DNA of 64,000 nucleotides from Apostichopus japonicus (lineage: Eukaryota; Echinodermata; Holothuroidea; Aspidochirotida; Stichopodidae). The notes below the pieces were generated by a model. The model saw only the letters and a program-made list of their open reading frames with translations, did not search any database and was not told where the DNA came from. The position numbers and the translations under genes were made by a program. The stretch is taken from the NCBI RefSeq assembly GCF_037975245.1, contig NC_092583.1, positions 5,863,264-5,927,263 on the forward strand, in the 5' to 3' direction. Numbering within the stretch: position 1 is the stretch's first letter; each line of letters opens with the position of its first letter. Below, piece by piece: positions 37,001-52,900 of the stretch.

Positions 37001-40000
37001 GTCAATGTGCGGTACCGATCAATCGAATGTGCGGTATCGATGAATCGAATGTGCTGTACCGATCAATCGAATGTGTGGTAACGATCAATCGAAAGTGTGG
37101 TATCGATGAATCGAATGTGCGCTACCGATTAATCGAATGAGCGGTATCGATGAATCGAATGTGCAGTACCGATGAATCGAGTGTGCGGTACCGATGAATC
37201 GAATGTTCGGTACCGATTAATCGAATGTGCGGTACCGATGAATCGAATGTTCGGTACCGATCAATCGAATGTGCGTTACCGATCAAAAGAATATTCGGTA
37301 CCGATGAAGTCAATGTGCGGTATTGATCATACGAATGTGCGGTACCGATCAATCGAATGTGCGGTACCGAACATTCGAATGTGCAGAACCGATCAATCGA
37401 ATGTGCGGAACCGATCGATCGAATGTGCAGAACCGATCAATCGAATATAACTTACCGATCAATCGAATGTTCGGAACCGACGAATCGAATGTTCGGTACC
37501 GATCAATCGGATGTGCGGTATCGATCAATCGAATGTGCGGTATCGATCAATCGAATGATCGGTACAGTATAATCGAATGTGCGTTACCAATCAATCGAAT
37601 GTTCGGTACCTATCAATCGAATGTTCGGTACCGATCAATCGAATGTTCGGTACCGATCAATCGAATGTGCGGTACCGGTCAATGTAATATGTCGTATCGA
37701 TCGATCGAATGTGCGTTACCGATCAAAAGAGTGTTCGGTACCGATGAAGCGAATGTGCGGTATCGATCATACGAATGTTCGGTACCGATCAATCGAATGT
37801 GCCGCACCGAACATCCGAATGTGCGGTAACGATAAATCGAATGTACGGTACCGATTAATCGAATGTGCGGTTTCCATCAATTGAATGTGCGTTACCGATG
37901 AATCGAATGTTCGGTACCGATTTATCGAATGTGCGTTACCAATCAATCGAATGTGCAGTACCAATCAATCGAATGTGCGGTACCAATCAATCGAATGATC
38001 GGTACCGATTAATAGAATGAGCGAAACCGACCAATCGAATGTTCGGTATCGATGAATCGAATGTGCAGTAACGATGAATCGAATGTTCGGTACCGATTAA
38101 TAGAATGTGAGAAACCGACCAATCGAATGTTCGGTACCGATCAATGGAATGTGTGGTACCGATCAATCGAAAGTGTGGTATCGATGAATCGAATGTGCGC
38201 TACCGATTAATCGAATGAGCGGTATCGATGAATCGAATGTGCAGTACCGATGAATCGAGTGTGCGGTACCGATGAATCGAATGTTCGGTACCGATTTATC
38301 GAATGTGCGTTACCAATCAATCGAATGTGCGTTACCGAACAATCGAATGTGCGCTACCGATCAATCAAATGTGCGGTACCGATAAATCGAATGTTCGGTA
38401 CCTATCAGTCGAATGTGCGGTACCGATTAATCGAACGTTCGGTACCGATCAATCGAATGTGCAGTACCAATCAATCGAATGTGCGGTACCAATCAATCGA
38501 ATGTGTGGTACCGATCAATCGAAAGTGTGGTATCGATGAATCGAATGTGCGGTACCGATCAATCGAATGTTCGGTACCGGTCAATGGAATATGTCGTATC
38601 GATCAATCGAATGTGCGTTACCGATCAAAAGAATGTTCGGTACCGAGGAAGTCAATGTGCGGTGCCGATCAATCGAATGTGCGGTATCGGTCAAAAGAAT
38701 GTTCGGTACCGATGAAGCGAATGTGCGGTACCGATCATACGAATGTGCGGTACCGATCAATCGAATGGTCGGTACCGATCAATCGAATGTGCAGTAAAGA
38801 TCAATCCAATATTCGGTACTTATCAATCGAATGTGCCGCACCGAACATTCGAATGTTCGGTACCGATCAATTGAGTATGCGGTATCGATCAATCGAATTT
38901 CGGTACCGATCAATCGAATGTGCCGCACCGAACATTCGAATGTTCGGTACCGATCAATTGAGTATGCGGTATCGATCAATCGAATTTCGGTACCGATCAA
39001 TCGAATGTGCGGTACCGATTAATCGAATGTGCGTTACCAATCAATCGAATGTGAGTTACCGAACAATCGAATGTGCGCTACCGATTAATGGAATGAGCGG
39101 TATCGATGAATCGAATGTGCAGTACCGATCAATCGAATGTGCGGTACTGATAAATCGAATGTACTGTACCGATCGATCGAATGTGCGATACCGATGAATC
39201 GAATGTGCGGTGCCGATCAATCGAATGTGCGGTATCGGTAAATCGAATATGCCGTATCGATCGATGGAATGTGCGTTGCCGATCAAAAGAATGTTCGGTA
39301 CCGATGAAACGAATGTGCGGTATTGATCATACGAACGTGCGGTACCGATCAATCGAATGTGCGGTACCGAACATTCGAATGTGCAGAACCGATCAATCGA
39401 ATGTAACTTACCGATCAATCGAACGTCCGGAACTGACCAATCGAATGTTCGGTACCGATCAATCGAATGTGCGGTATCGATGAATTGAATGTGCGGTACC
39501 GATCAATCGAATGTTCGGTATCGATCATACGAATGTGCGGTACCGAACATTCGAATGTGCAGAACCGATCAATCGAATGTAACTTACCGATCAATCGAAC
39601 GTCCGGAACTGACCAATCGAATGTTCGGTACCGATCAATCGAATGTGCGGTATCGATGAATTGAATGTGCGGTACCCATCAATCGAATGTTCGGTATCGA
39701 TCATACGAATGTTCGGTACCGATCAATCGAATGTGCCGCACCGAACATCCGAATGTGCGGTACCGATCAATCGAATGTGCGGTACTGAACATTCGAATGT
39801 GCGGAACCGATCGATCGAATGTGCAGAACCGATCAATCGAATGTAACTTACCGATTAATCGAATGTTCGGAACCGACCAATCGAATGTTCGGTACCGATC
39901 AATCGAATGTGCGGTATCGATGAATCGAACGTGCGGTACCGATCAATCGAATGTGCGGTACCGATAAATCGAATGTACGGTACAGATTAATAGAATGTGC

Positions 40001-42128
40001 GGTTTCCATCAATTGAATGTGCGCTACCGATAAATCGAATGTGCGGTACCGATCAATCGAATGTTCGGTACCGATCAATCTAATGTTCGGTTCCGATCAA
40101 TTGAGTATGCGGTATCGATCAATCGAATTTCGGTACCGATCAATCGAATGTGTGGTACCGATTAATCGAATATGCGTTACCAATCAATCGAATGTGAGTT
40201 ACCGAACAATCGAATATTCGGTACCGATCAATCGAATGTGCAGTATCGATCAATCGAATGTTCGGTGCTTATCAATCGAATGTGAGTTACCGAACAATCG
40301 AATGTACGCTACCGATGAATCGAATGTGCGGTACCGATGAATCGAATGTTCGGTACCGATTTATCGAATGTGCGTTACCAATCAATCGAATGTGCGTTAC
40401 CGAACAATCGAATGTGCGCTACCGATCAATCAAATGTGCGGTACCGATAAATCGAATGTTCGGTACCTATCAATCGAATGTGCGGTACCGATTAATGGAA
40501 CGTTCGGTACCGATCAATCGAATGTGCAGTACCAATCAATCGAATGTGCGGTACCAATCAATCGAATGATCGGTACCGATTAATAGAATGAGCGAAACCG
40601 ACCAATCGAATGTTCGGTATCGATGAATCGAATGTGCAGTAACGATGAATCGAATGTTCGGTACCGATTAATAGAATGTGAGAAACCGACCAATCGAATG
40701 TTCGGTACCGATCAATGGAATGTGTGGTACCGATCAATCGAAAGTGTGGTATCGATGAATCGAATGTGCGCTACCGATTAATCGAATGAGCGGTATCGAT
40801 GAATCGAATGTGCAGTACCGATGAATCGAGTGTGCGGTACCGATGAATCGAATGTTCGGTACCGATTTATCGAATGTGCGTTACCAATCAATCGAATGTG
40901 CGTTACCGAACAATCGAATGTGCGCTACCGATCAATCAAATGTGCGGTACCGATAAATCGAATGTTCGGTACCTATCAGTCGAATGTGCGGTACCGATTA
41001 ATCGAACGTTCGGTACCGATCAATCGAATGTGCAGTACCAATCAATCGAATGTGCGGTACCAATCAATCGAATGTGTGGTACCGATCAATCGAAAGTGTG
41101 GTATCGATGAATCGAATGTGCGGTACCGATCAATCGAATGTTCGGTACCGGTCAATGGAATATGTCGTATCGATCAATCGAATGTGCGTTACCGATCAAA
41201 AGAATGTTCGGTACCGAGGAAGTCAATGTGCGGTACCGATCAATCGAATGTGCGGTATCGATGAATCGAATGTGCTGTACCGATCAATCGAATGTGTGGT
41301 AACGATCAATCGAAAGTGTGGTATCGATGAATCGAATGTGCGCTACCGATTAATCGAATGAGCGGTATCGATGAATCGAATGTGCAGTACCGATGAATCG
41401 AGTGTGCGGTACCGATGAATCGAATGTTCGGTACCGATTAATCGAATGTGCGGTACCGATGAATCGAATGTTCGGTACCGATCAATCGAATGTGCGGTAC
41501 CGATCAATCGAATGTGCGTTACCGATCAAAAGAATATTCGGTACCGATGAAGTCAATGTGCGGTATTGATCATACGAATGTGCGGTACCGATCAATCGAA
41601 TGTGCGGTACCGAACATTCGAATGTGCAGAACCGATCAATCGAATGTGCGGAACCGATCGATCGAATGTGCAGAACCGATCAATCGAATATAACTTACCG
41701 ATCAATCGAATGTTCGGAACCGACGAATCGAATGTTCGGTACCGATCAATCGGATGTGCGGTATCGATCAATCGAATGTGCGGTATCGATCAATCGAATG
41801 ATCGGTACAGTATAATCGAATGTGCGTTACCAATCAATCGAATGTTCGGTACCTATCAATCGAATGTTCGGTACCGATCAATCGAATGTTCGGTACCGAT
41901 CAATCGAATGTGCGGTACCGGTCAATGTAATATGTCGTATCGATCGATCGAATGTGCGTTACCGATCAAAAGAGTGTTCGGTACCGATGAAGCGAATGTG
42001 CGGTATCGATCATACGAATGTTCGGTACCGATCAATCGAATGTGCCGCACCGAACATCCGAATGTGCGGTAACGATAAATCGAATGTACGGTACCGATTA
42101 ATCGAATGTGCGGTTTCCATCAATTGAA
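33680..42128 (+). repeat. Tandem duplication with 4,221/4,243-bp period
   Basis: Copy one is about 33,680-37,900 and copy two about 37,900-42,128. Offsets are 4,221 from 34,029 to about 37,0xx and 4,243 thereafter, because copy two carries one extra monomer near 41,500. Both copies correspond to 16,115-20,1xx at a distance of 17,914, then 17,694 (ten monomers lost near 18,200), then 17,672. Confidence 0.88.
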
Positions 42129-45100
42129 TGTGCGTTACCGATAAATCGAATGTGCGGTACCGATCAATTGAATATGCGGTACCGATCAATCGAATGTTCG
42201 GTACCGATAAATCGAATGTGCGGTACCGAATAATCGAATGTTCGGTAGCGATGAATCGAATGTGCGGTACCAATCAATCGAATGTGCGGCACCGATCAAT
42301 CAAAAGTGAGGTACCGATCAATCGAATGTGCGCTACCGATTAATCGAATGTGCGGTATCGATGAATCAAATGTGCGGTATCGATCAATCGAATGTGCGGT
42401 ACCGATAAATATAATGTACAGTACCGATTAATCGAATGTGCGGTATCGATCAATCGAATGTGCGTTACCGATACATCAAAGGTGCGATACCGATCAATTG
42501 AATGTTCGGTACCTATCAATGGAATGTGCGGTACCGATCAATCGAATGTTCGGTACCGATCAAATGAATGTGCGGTACCGATCAATTGAATGTGCGGTAC
42601 CGGTCAATGGAATATGTCGTATCGATCTGTCGAATATGCGTTACCAATCAAAAGAATGTTCGGTACCGTTGAAGCCAATGTGCGGCATCGATCATCCGAA
42701 TGTGCGGTACCGATCAATCGAATGTGCGGTACCGAACATTTCAATGTTCGAAACCGACCAATCGAATGTGCGGAACCGATCGATCGAATGTGCAGAGCCG
42801 ATCGATCGAATGTGCAGAGCCGATCAATCGAATATAACTTACCGATCAATCGAATGTCGAGAACCGACCAATCGAATGTTCGGTACCGATCAATCGAATG
42901 TGCGGTATCGATCAATCGAATGTACGGTACCGATCAATCGAATGTGCGGTACCGATAAATGGAAAGTGCGGTACCGATTAATCGAATGTGCGGCTTCGAT
43001 CAATTGAATGTGCGTTACCGATCAATCGAATGTTCGGTACCGATCAATCGAATGTGCAGTAAAGATCAATCCAATGTTCGGTACCTATCAATCGAATGTG
43101 CCGCACCGAACATTCGAATGTTCGGTACCGATCAATTGAGTATGCGGTACCGATCAATCGAATGTGCGGTACCGAACATTCGAATGTGCAGAACCGATCA
43201 ATCGAATGTGCGGAACCGATCGATCGAATGTGCAGAACCGATCAATCGAATGTAACTTACCGATCAATCGAATGTTCGGAACCGACGAATCGAATGTTCG
43301 GTACCGATCAATCGGATGTGCGATATCGATCAATCGAATGTGCGGTACCGATCAATCGAATGATCGGTACAGTATAATCGAATGTGCGTTACCAATCAAT
43401 CGAATGTTCGGTACCTATCAATCGAATGTGCAGTAAAGATCAATCCAATATTCGGTACTTATCAATCGAATGTGCCGCACCGAACATTCGAATGTTCGGT
43501 ACCGATCAATTGAGTATGCGGTATCGATCAATCGAATTTCGGTACCGATCAATCGAATGTGCCGCACCGAACATTCGAATGTTCGGTACCGATCAATTGA
43601 GTATGCGGTATCGATCAATCGAATTTCGGTACCGATCAATCGAATGTGCGGTACCGATTAATCGAATGTGAGTTACCGAACAATCGAATGTGCGCTACCG
43701 ATTAATGGAATGAGCGGTATCGATGAATCGAATGTGCAGTACCGATGAATCGAATGTGCGGTACTGATAAATCGAATGTACTGTACCGATCGATCGAATG
43801 TGCGATACCGATGAATCGAATGTGCGGTGCCGATCAATCGAATGTGCGGTATCGGTAAATCGAATATGCCGTATCGATCGATGGAATGTGCGTTGCCGAT
43901 CAAAAGAATGTTCGGTACCGATGAAACGAATGTGCGGTATTGATCATACGAACGTGCGGTACCGATCAATCGAATGTGCGGTACCGATCAATCGAATGTG
44001 CGTTACCGATCAAAAGAATATTCGGTACCGATGAAGTCAATGTGCGGTATTGATCATACGAATGTGCGGTACCGATCAATCGAATGTGCGGTACCGAACA
44101 TTCGAATGTGCAGAACCGATCAATCGAATGTGCGGAACCGATCGATCGAATGTGCAGAACCGATCAATCGAATATAACTTACCGATCAATCGAATGTTCG
44201 GAACCGACGAATCGAATGTTCGGTACCGATCAATCGGATGTGCGGTATCGATCAATCGAATGTGCGGTATCGATCAATCGAATGATCGGTACAGTATAAT
44301 CGAATGTGCGTTACCAATCAATCGAATGTTCGGTACCTATCAATCGAATGTTCGGTACCGATCAATCGAATGTTCGGTACCGATCAATCGAATGTGCGGT
44401 ACCGGTCAATGTAATATGTCGTATCGATCGATCGAATGTGCGTTACCGATCAAAAGAGTGTTCGGTACCGATGAAGCGAATGTGCCGCACCGAACATCCG
44501 AATGTGCGGTAACGATAAATCGAATGTACGGTACCGATTAATCGAATGTGCGGTTTCCATCAATCGAATGTGCGTTACCGATAAATCGAATGTGCGGTAC
44601 CGATCAATGGAATATGCGGTACCGATCAATCGAATGTTCGGTACCTATAAATCGAATGTGCGGTACCGAATAATCGAATGTTCGGTAGCGATGAATCGAA
44701 TGTGCGGTACCAATCAATCGAATGTGCGGCACCGATCAATCAAAAGTGAGGTACCGATCAATCGAATGTGCGCTACCGATTAATCAAATGTGCGGTATCG
44801 ATGAATCAAATGTGCGGTATCGATCAATCGAATGTGCGGTACCGATAAATATAATGTACAGTAACGATTAATCGAATGTGCGGTATCGATCAATCGAATG
44901 TGCGTTACCGATACATCAAAGGTGCGATACCGATCAATTGAATGTTCGGTACCTATCAATGGAATGTGCGGTACCGATCAATCGAATGTTCGGTACCGAT
45001 CAAATGAATGTGCGGTACCGATCAATTGAATGTGCGGTACCGGTCAATGGAATATGTCGTATCGATCTGTCGAATATGCGTTACCAATCAAAAGAATGTT

Positions 45101-46410
45101 CGGTACCGTTGAAGCCAATGTGCGGCATCGATCATCCGAATGTGCGGTACCGATCAATCGAATGTGCGGTACCGAACATTTCAATGTTCGAAACCGACCA
45201 ATCGAATGTGCGGAACCGATCGATCGAATGTGCAGAGCCGATCGATCGAATGTGCAGAGCCGATCAATCGAATATAACTTACCGATCAATCGAATGTCGA
45301 GAACCGACCAATCGAATGTTCGGTACCGATCAATCGAATGTGCGGTATCGATCAATCGAATGTACGGTACCGATCAATCGAATGTGCGGTACCGATAAAT
45401 GGAAAGTGCGGTACCGATTAATCGAATGTGCGGCTTCGATCAATTGAATGTGCGTTACCGATCAATCGAATGTTCGGTACCGATCAATCGAATGTGCAGT
45501 AAAGATCAATCCAATGTTCGGTACCTATCAATCGAATGTGCCGCACCGAACATTCGAATGTTCGGTACCGATCAATTGAGTATGCGGTACCGATCAATCG
45601 AATGTGCGGTACCGAACATTCGAATGTGCAGAACCGATCAATCGAATGTGCGGAACCGATCGATCGAATGTGCAGAACCGATCAATCGAATGTAACTTAC
45701 CGATCAATCGAATGTTCGGAACCGACGAATCGAATGTTCGGTACCGATCAATCGGATGTGCGATATCGATCAATCGAATGTGCGGTACCGATCAATCGAA
45801 TGATCGGTACAGTATAATCGAATGTGCGTTACCAATCAATCGAATGTTCGGTACCTATCAATCGAATGTGCAGTAAAGATCAATCCAATATTCGGTACTT
45901 ATCAATCGAATGTGCCGCACCGAACATTCGAATGTTCGGTACCGATCAATTGAGTATGCGGTATCGATCAATCGAATTTCGGTACCGATCAATCGAATGT
46001 GCCGCACCGAACATTCGAATGTTCGGTACCGATCAATTGAGTATGCGGTATCGATCAATCGAATTTCGGTACCGATCAATCGAATGTGCGGTACCGATTA
46101 ATCGAATGTGAGTTACCGAACAATCGAATGTGCGCTACCGATTAATGGAATGAGCGGTATCGATGAATCGAATGTGCAGTACCGATGAATCGAATGTGCG
46201 GTACTGATAAATCGAATGTACTGTACCGATCGATCGAATGTGCGATACCGATGAATCGAATGTGCGGTGCCGATCAATCGAATGTGCGGTATCGGTAAAT
46301 CGAATATGCCGTATCGATCGATGGAATGTGCGTTGCCGATCAAAAGAATGTTCGGTACCGATGAAACGAATGTGCGGTATTGATCATACGAACGTGCGGT
46401 ACCGATCAAT
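41566..46410 (+). repeat. Tandem duplication with 2,440/2,484-bp period
   Basis: Strings at 41,566-42,000 recur at +2,484 and strings from 42,128 to 43,969 at +2,440. The step of 44 bases is exactly two monomers, missing in copy two near 44,480. Copy one's first part continues the pattern of 19,651-20,5xx at a distance of 21,915. Confidence 0.85.
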
Positions 46411-46983
46411 CGAATGTGCGGTACCGAACATTCGAATGTGCAGAACCGATCAATCGAATGTAACTTACCGATCAATCGAACGTCCGGAACTGACCAATCG
46501 AATGTTCGGTACCGATCAATCGAATGTGCGGTATCGATGAATTGAATGTGCGGTACCGATCAATCGAATGTTCGGTATCGATCATACGAATGTTCGGTAC
46601 CGATCAATCGAATGTGCCGCACCGAACATCCGAATGTGCGGTACCGATCAATCGAATGTGCGGTACTGAACATTCGAATGTGCGGAACCGATCGATCGAA
46701 TGTGCAGAACCGATCAATCGAATGTAACTTACCGATTAATCGAATGTTCGGAACCGACCAATCGAATGTTCGGTACCGATCAATCGAATGTGCGGTATCG
46801 ATGAATCGAACGTGCGGTACCGATCAATCGAATGTGCGGTACCGATAAATCGAATGTACGGTACAGATTAATAGAATGTGCGGTTTCCATCAATTGAATG
46901 TGCGCTACCGATAAATCGAATGTGCGGTACCGATCAATCGAATGTGCGGTACCGATCAATCGAATTTCGGTACCGATCAATCG

Positions 46984-49900
46984 AATGTGTGGTACCGATT
47001 AATCGAATATGCGTTACCAATCAATCGAATGTGAGTTACCGAACAATCGAATATTCGGTACCGATCAATCGAATGTGCAGTATCGATCAATCGAATGTTC
47101 GGTGCTTATCAATCGAATGTGAGTTACCGAACAATCGAATGTACGCTACCGATTAATCGAATGAGCGGTATCGATGAATCGAATGTGCGGTACCGATCAA
47201 TCGAATGTGCGGCACCGATGAATCGAAAGTGTGGTACCGATCAATCGAATGTGCAGTATCGATCAATCGAATGTTCGGTACTTATCAATCGAATGTGCGG
47301 CACCGATCAATCGAATGAGCGGTATCGAAGAATCAAATGTGCAGTACCGATGAATCGAATGTGCGGTACCGATGAATCGAATGTTCGGTACCGATTTATC
47401 GAATGTGCGTTACCAATCAATCGAATGTGCAGTACCAATCAATCGAATGTGCGGTACCAATCAATCGAATGATCGGTACCGATTAATAGAATGAGCGAAA
47501 CCGACCAATCGAATGTTCGGTATCGATGAATCGAATGTGCAGTAACGATGAATCGAATGTTCGATACCGATTAATAGAATGTGAGAAACCGACCAATCGA
47601 ATGTTCGGTACCGATCAATGGAATGTGTGGTACCGATCAATCGAAAGTGTGGTATCGATGAATCGAATGTGCACTACCGATTAATCGAATGAGCGGTATC
47701 GATGAATCGAATGTGCAGTACCGATGAATCGAGTGTGCGGTACCGATGAATCGAATGTTCGGTACCGATTTATCGAATGTGCGTTACCAATCAATCGAAT
47801 GTGCGTTACCGAACAATCGAATGTGCGCTACCGATCAATCAAATGTGCGGTACCGATAAATCGAATGTTCGGTACCTATCAGTCGAATGTGCGGTACCGA
47901 TTAATCGAACGTTCGGTACCGATCAATCGAATGTGCAGTACCAATCAATCGAATGTGCGGTACCAATCAATCGAATGTGTGGTACCGATCAATCGAAAGT
48001 GTGGTATCGATGAATCGAATGTGCGGTACCGATCAATCGAATGTTCGGTACCGGTCAATGGAATATGTCGTATCGATCAATCGAATGTGCGTTACCGATC
48101 AAAAGAATGTTCGGTACCGAGGAAGTCAATGTGCGGTACCGATCATACGAATGTGCGGTACCGATCAATCGAATGGTCGGTACCGATCAATCGAATGTGC
48201 AGTAAAGATCAATCCAATATTCGGTACTTATCAATCGAATGTGCCGCACCGAACATTCGAATGTTCGGTACCGATCAATTGAGTATGCGGTATCGATCAA
48301 TCGAATTTCGGTACCGATCAATCGAATGTGCCGCACCGAACATTCGAATGTTCGGTTCCGATCAATTGAGTATGCGGTATCGATCAATCGAATTTCGGTA
48401 CCTATCAATCGAATGTGAGTTACCGAACAATCGAATGTGCGCTACCGATTAATGGAATGAGCGGTATCGATGAATCGAATGTGCAGTACCGATCAATCGA
48501 ATGTGCGGTACTGATAAATCGAATGTACTGTACCGATCGATCGAATGTGCGATACCGATGAATCGAATGTGCGGTGCCGATCAATCGAATGTGCGGTATC
48601 GGTAAATCGAATATGCCGTATCGATCGATGGAATGTGCGTTGCCGATCAAAAGAATGTTCGGTACCGATGAAACGAATGTGCGGTATTGATCATACGAAC
48701 GTGCGGTACCGATCAATCGAATGTGCGGTAACGAACATTCGAATGTGCAGAACCGATCAATCGAATGTAACTTACCGATCAATCGAACGTCCGGAACTGA
48801 CCAATCGAATGTTCGGTACCGATCAATCGAATGTGCGGTATCGATGAATTGAATGTGCGGTACCGATCAATCGAATGTTCGGTATCGATCATACGAATGT
48901 TCGGTACCGATCAATCGAATGTGCCGCACCGAACATCCGAATGTGCGGTACCGATCAATCGAATGTGCGGTACTGAACATTCGAATGTGCGGAACCGATC
49001 GATCGAATGTGCAGAACCGATCAATCGAATGTAACTTACCGATTAATCGAATGTTCGGAACCGACCAATCGAATGTTCGGTACCGATCAATCGAATGTGC
49101 GGTATCGATGAATCGAACGTGCGGTACCGATCAATCGAATGTGCGGTACCGATAAATCGAATGTACGGTACAGATTAATAGAATGTGCGGTTTCCATCAA
49201 TTGAATGTGCGCTACCGATAAATCGAATGTGCGGTACCGATCAATCGAATGTTCGGTACCGATCAATCTAATGTTCGGTTCCGATCAATTGAGTATGCGG
49301 TATCGATCAATCGAATTTCGGTACCGATCAATCGAATGTGTGGTACCGATTAATCGAATATGCGTTACCAATCAATCGAATGTGAGTTACCGAACAATCG
49401 AATATTCGGTACCGATCAATCGAATGTGCAGTATCGATCAATCGAATGTTCGGTGCTTATCAATCGAATGTGAGTTACCGAACAATCGAATGTACGCTAC
49501 CGATTAATCGAATGAGCGGTATCGATGAATCGAATGTGCGGTACCCATCAATCGAATGTGCGGCACCGATGAATCGAAAGTGTGGTACCGATCAATCGAA
49601 TGTGCAGTATCGATCAATCGAATGTTCGGTACTTATCAATCGAATGTGCGGCACCGATCAATCGATTGTACGCTACCGATTAATCGAATGAGCGGTATCG
49701 ATGAATCGAATGTTCGGAACCGACGAATCGAATGTTCGGTACCGATCAATCGGATGTGCGATATCGATCAATCGAATGTGCGGTACCGATCAATCGAATG
49801 ATCGGTACAGTATAATCGAATGTGCGTTACCAATCAATCGAATGTTCGGTACCTATCAATCGAATGTTCGGTACCGATCAATCGAATATTCGGTACCGAT

Positions 49901-52900
49901 CAATCGAATGTGCGGTACCGGTCAATGTAATATGTCGTATCGATCAATCGAATGTGCGTTACCGATCAAAAGAGTGTTCGGTACCGATGAAGCGAATGTG
50001 CAGTATCGATCATACGAATGTTCGGTACCGATCAATCGAATGTGCAGTACCGATCAATCGAATGTGCGGTACCGATCAATCGAATGTGCGGTATCGATCA
50101 ATCGAATGAGCGGTACCGATAAATCGATTGTGCGGTGCCGTTAAACCTAAATGTGCGTTGCCGATCAATCGAATATGCTGTACCGATCAATCGAATGTGC
50201 TGTACCGATCAATCGATTGAGCGGTACCGATCAATCGAATGTGCGGTACCGATCAATCGAATGTGCGGTTCCAATTAATCGAATGTGCGGTTCTGATTAA
50301 TCGAATGTGCGGTACCGATCAATCGAATGTGTGGTACCGATCAATCGAATGTGCGGTACCGATAAATCGATTGTACGGTGCTGTTAAACATAATGTTCGT
50401 TGCCGATCAATCTAATGTGCGGTACCGATCAATCGAATGTGCGGTTCCAATTAATCGAATGTGCGGTTCCGATTAATCGAATGTGCGGTACCGATCAATC
50501 GAATGTGTGGTACCGATCAATCGAATGTTCGGTACCGATCAATCGATTGTGCGGTACAGTTAAATTGAATGTGCGTTGCCGATTAATCGATTATACTTTA
50601 CCGATCAATCGAATGTGTGGTACCGATCAATCGAATGTGCATTGCCAATCAATCAAATGTGCGGTACCGATAAATCGATTGTGCGTTGCCTATAAATCGA
50701 ATGTGCGGTACCGATCAATCGAATGAGCGGTACCGATCAATCGAATGTGCGTTACCGATCAATCGAATGTGCGGTATCGATAAATCGAATGTGCGGTGTA
50801 TTTAAATAAAATTATCTGTACCGATAAATCGAAGGTGCGGTACCGATCAATCGAATGTGCGGTATCGATTAATCGATTGTGCGGTACGGATAAATCGAAT
50901 GTGCGTTCCCCATCAATCGAATGTGCGGTACCGATAAATCGAATGTGCGTTGCCGATAAATCGAATGTGCGGTAACGATAATTCGAATGTGCGGCACCGA
51001 TCAATCGAACGTGCGTTCTCGATTAATCGATTATGCTTTACCGATCAATTGAATGTGCTTTACCGATCAATCGAATGTGCGTTACCGATCAATCGAATGT
51101 GCGGTACATTTAAATCGAATGTGCGGTACCGTTAAATCGAATGTTCGGTGCCGATAAATCGATTATGCTTTACCAATCAATCGAATGTGCGTTGCCGATC
51201 AATCGAATGTGCGGTACCGATAAATCGAATGTGCGTTGCCGATAAATCGAATGTGCGGTACCGATCAATCGAATGTGCGGTACCGATCAATCGAATGTGC
51301 TATGCCGATAAATTGAATGTGCGTTACCGATCAATCGCATGTGCGGTACCAATGAATCGATTGTGCTGTACCGATCAATCGATTCTGCGGTACCGATCAT
51401 TCGAATGTGCGGTACCGATCGATCGAATGTGCGTTTCCGATAAATCGAATGTGCGGTACCGATCAATCGAATGTGCTGTACCGATAAATCGAATGTGCGG
51501 TACCGATCAATCGAATGTGCGGTACCGATGAATCGAATGTGCGGTACCGATAAATAGAATACGCGGTACATTTAAATAGAATGTGCGGTACCGATTAATC
51601 GATTATGCTTTACCGATCAATAGAATGTGTGGTACCGATTAATCGAATGTGCTATGCCGATAAATCGAATGTGCGTTACCGATCAATGGAATGTGCTTTG
51701 CCATTTAATCGATTTTGCTTTACCGATCAATCGAAAGTGTGGTATCGATAAATCGAATGTGCGTTGCCGATAAATCGAATGTGCGGTACCGATAAATCGA
51801 AGGTGCGGTACCGATCAATCGAATGTGCGGTATCGATTAATCGATTGTGCGGTACGGATAAATCGAATGTGCGTTCCCCATCAATCGAATGTGCGGTACC
51901 GATAAATCGAATGTGCGTTGCCGATAAATCGAATGTGCGGTAACGATAATTCGAATGTGCGGCACCGATCAATCGAACGTGCGTTCTCGATTAATCGATT
52001 ATGCTTTACCGATCAATTGAATGTGCTTTACCGATCAATCGAATGTGCGTTACCGATCAATCGAATGTGCGGTACATTTAAATCGAATGTGCGGTACCGT
52101 TAAATCGAATGTTCGGTGCCGATAAATCGATTATGCTTTACCAATCAATCGAATGTGCGTTGCCGATCAATCGAATGTGCGGTACCGATAAATCGAATGT
52201 GCGTTGCCGATAAATCGAATGTGCGGTACCGATCAATCGAATGTGCGGTACCGATCAATCGAATGTGCTGTGCCGATAAATCGAATGTGTGGTACCGATT
52301 AATCGAATATGCGTTACCAATCAATCGAATGTGAGTTACCGAACAATCGAATATTCGGTACCGATCAATCGAATGTGCAGTATCGATCAATCGAATGTTC
52401 GGTGCTTATCAATCGAATGTGAGTTACCGAACAATCGAATGTACGCTACCGATTAATCGAATGAGCGGTATCGATGAATCGAATGTGCGGTACCGATCAA
52501 TCGAATGTGCGGCACCGATGAATCGAAAGTGTGGTACCGATCAATCGAATGTGCAGTATCGATCAATCGAATGTTCGGTACTTATCAATCGAATGTGCGG
52601 CACCGATCAATCGAATGAGCGGTATCGAAGAATCAAATGTGCAGTACCGATGAATCGAATGTGCGGTACCGATGAATCGAATGTTCGGTACCGATTTATC
52701 GAATGTGCGTTACCAATCAATCGAATGTGCAGTACCAATCAATCGAATGTGCGGTACCAATCAATCGAATGATCGGTACCGATTAATAGAATGAGCGAAA
52801 CCGACCAATCGAATGTTCGGTATCGATGAATCGAATGTGCAGTAACGATGAATCGAATGTTCGATACCGATTAATAGAATGTGAGAAACCGACCAATCGA

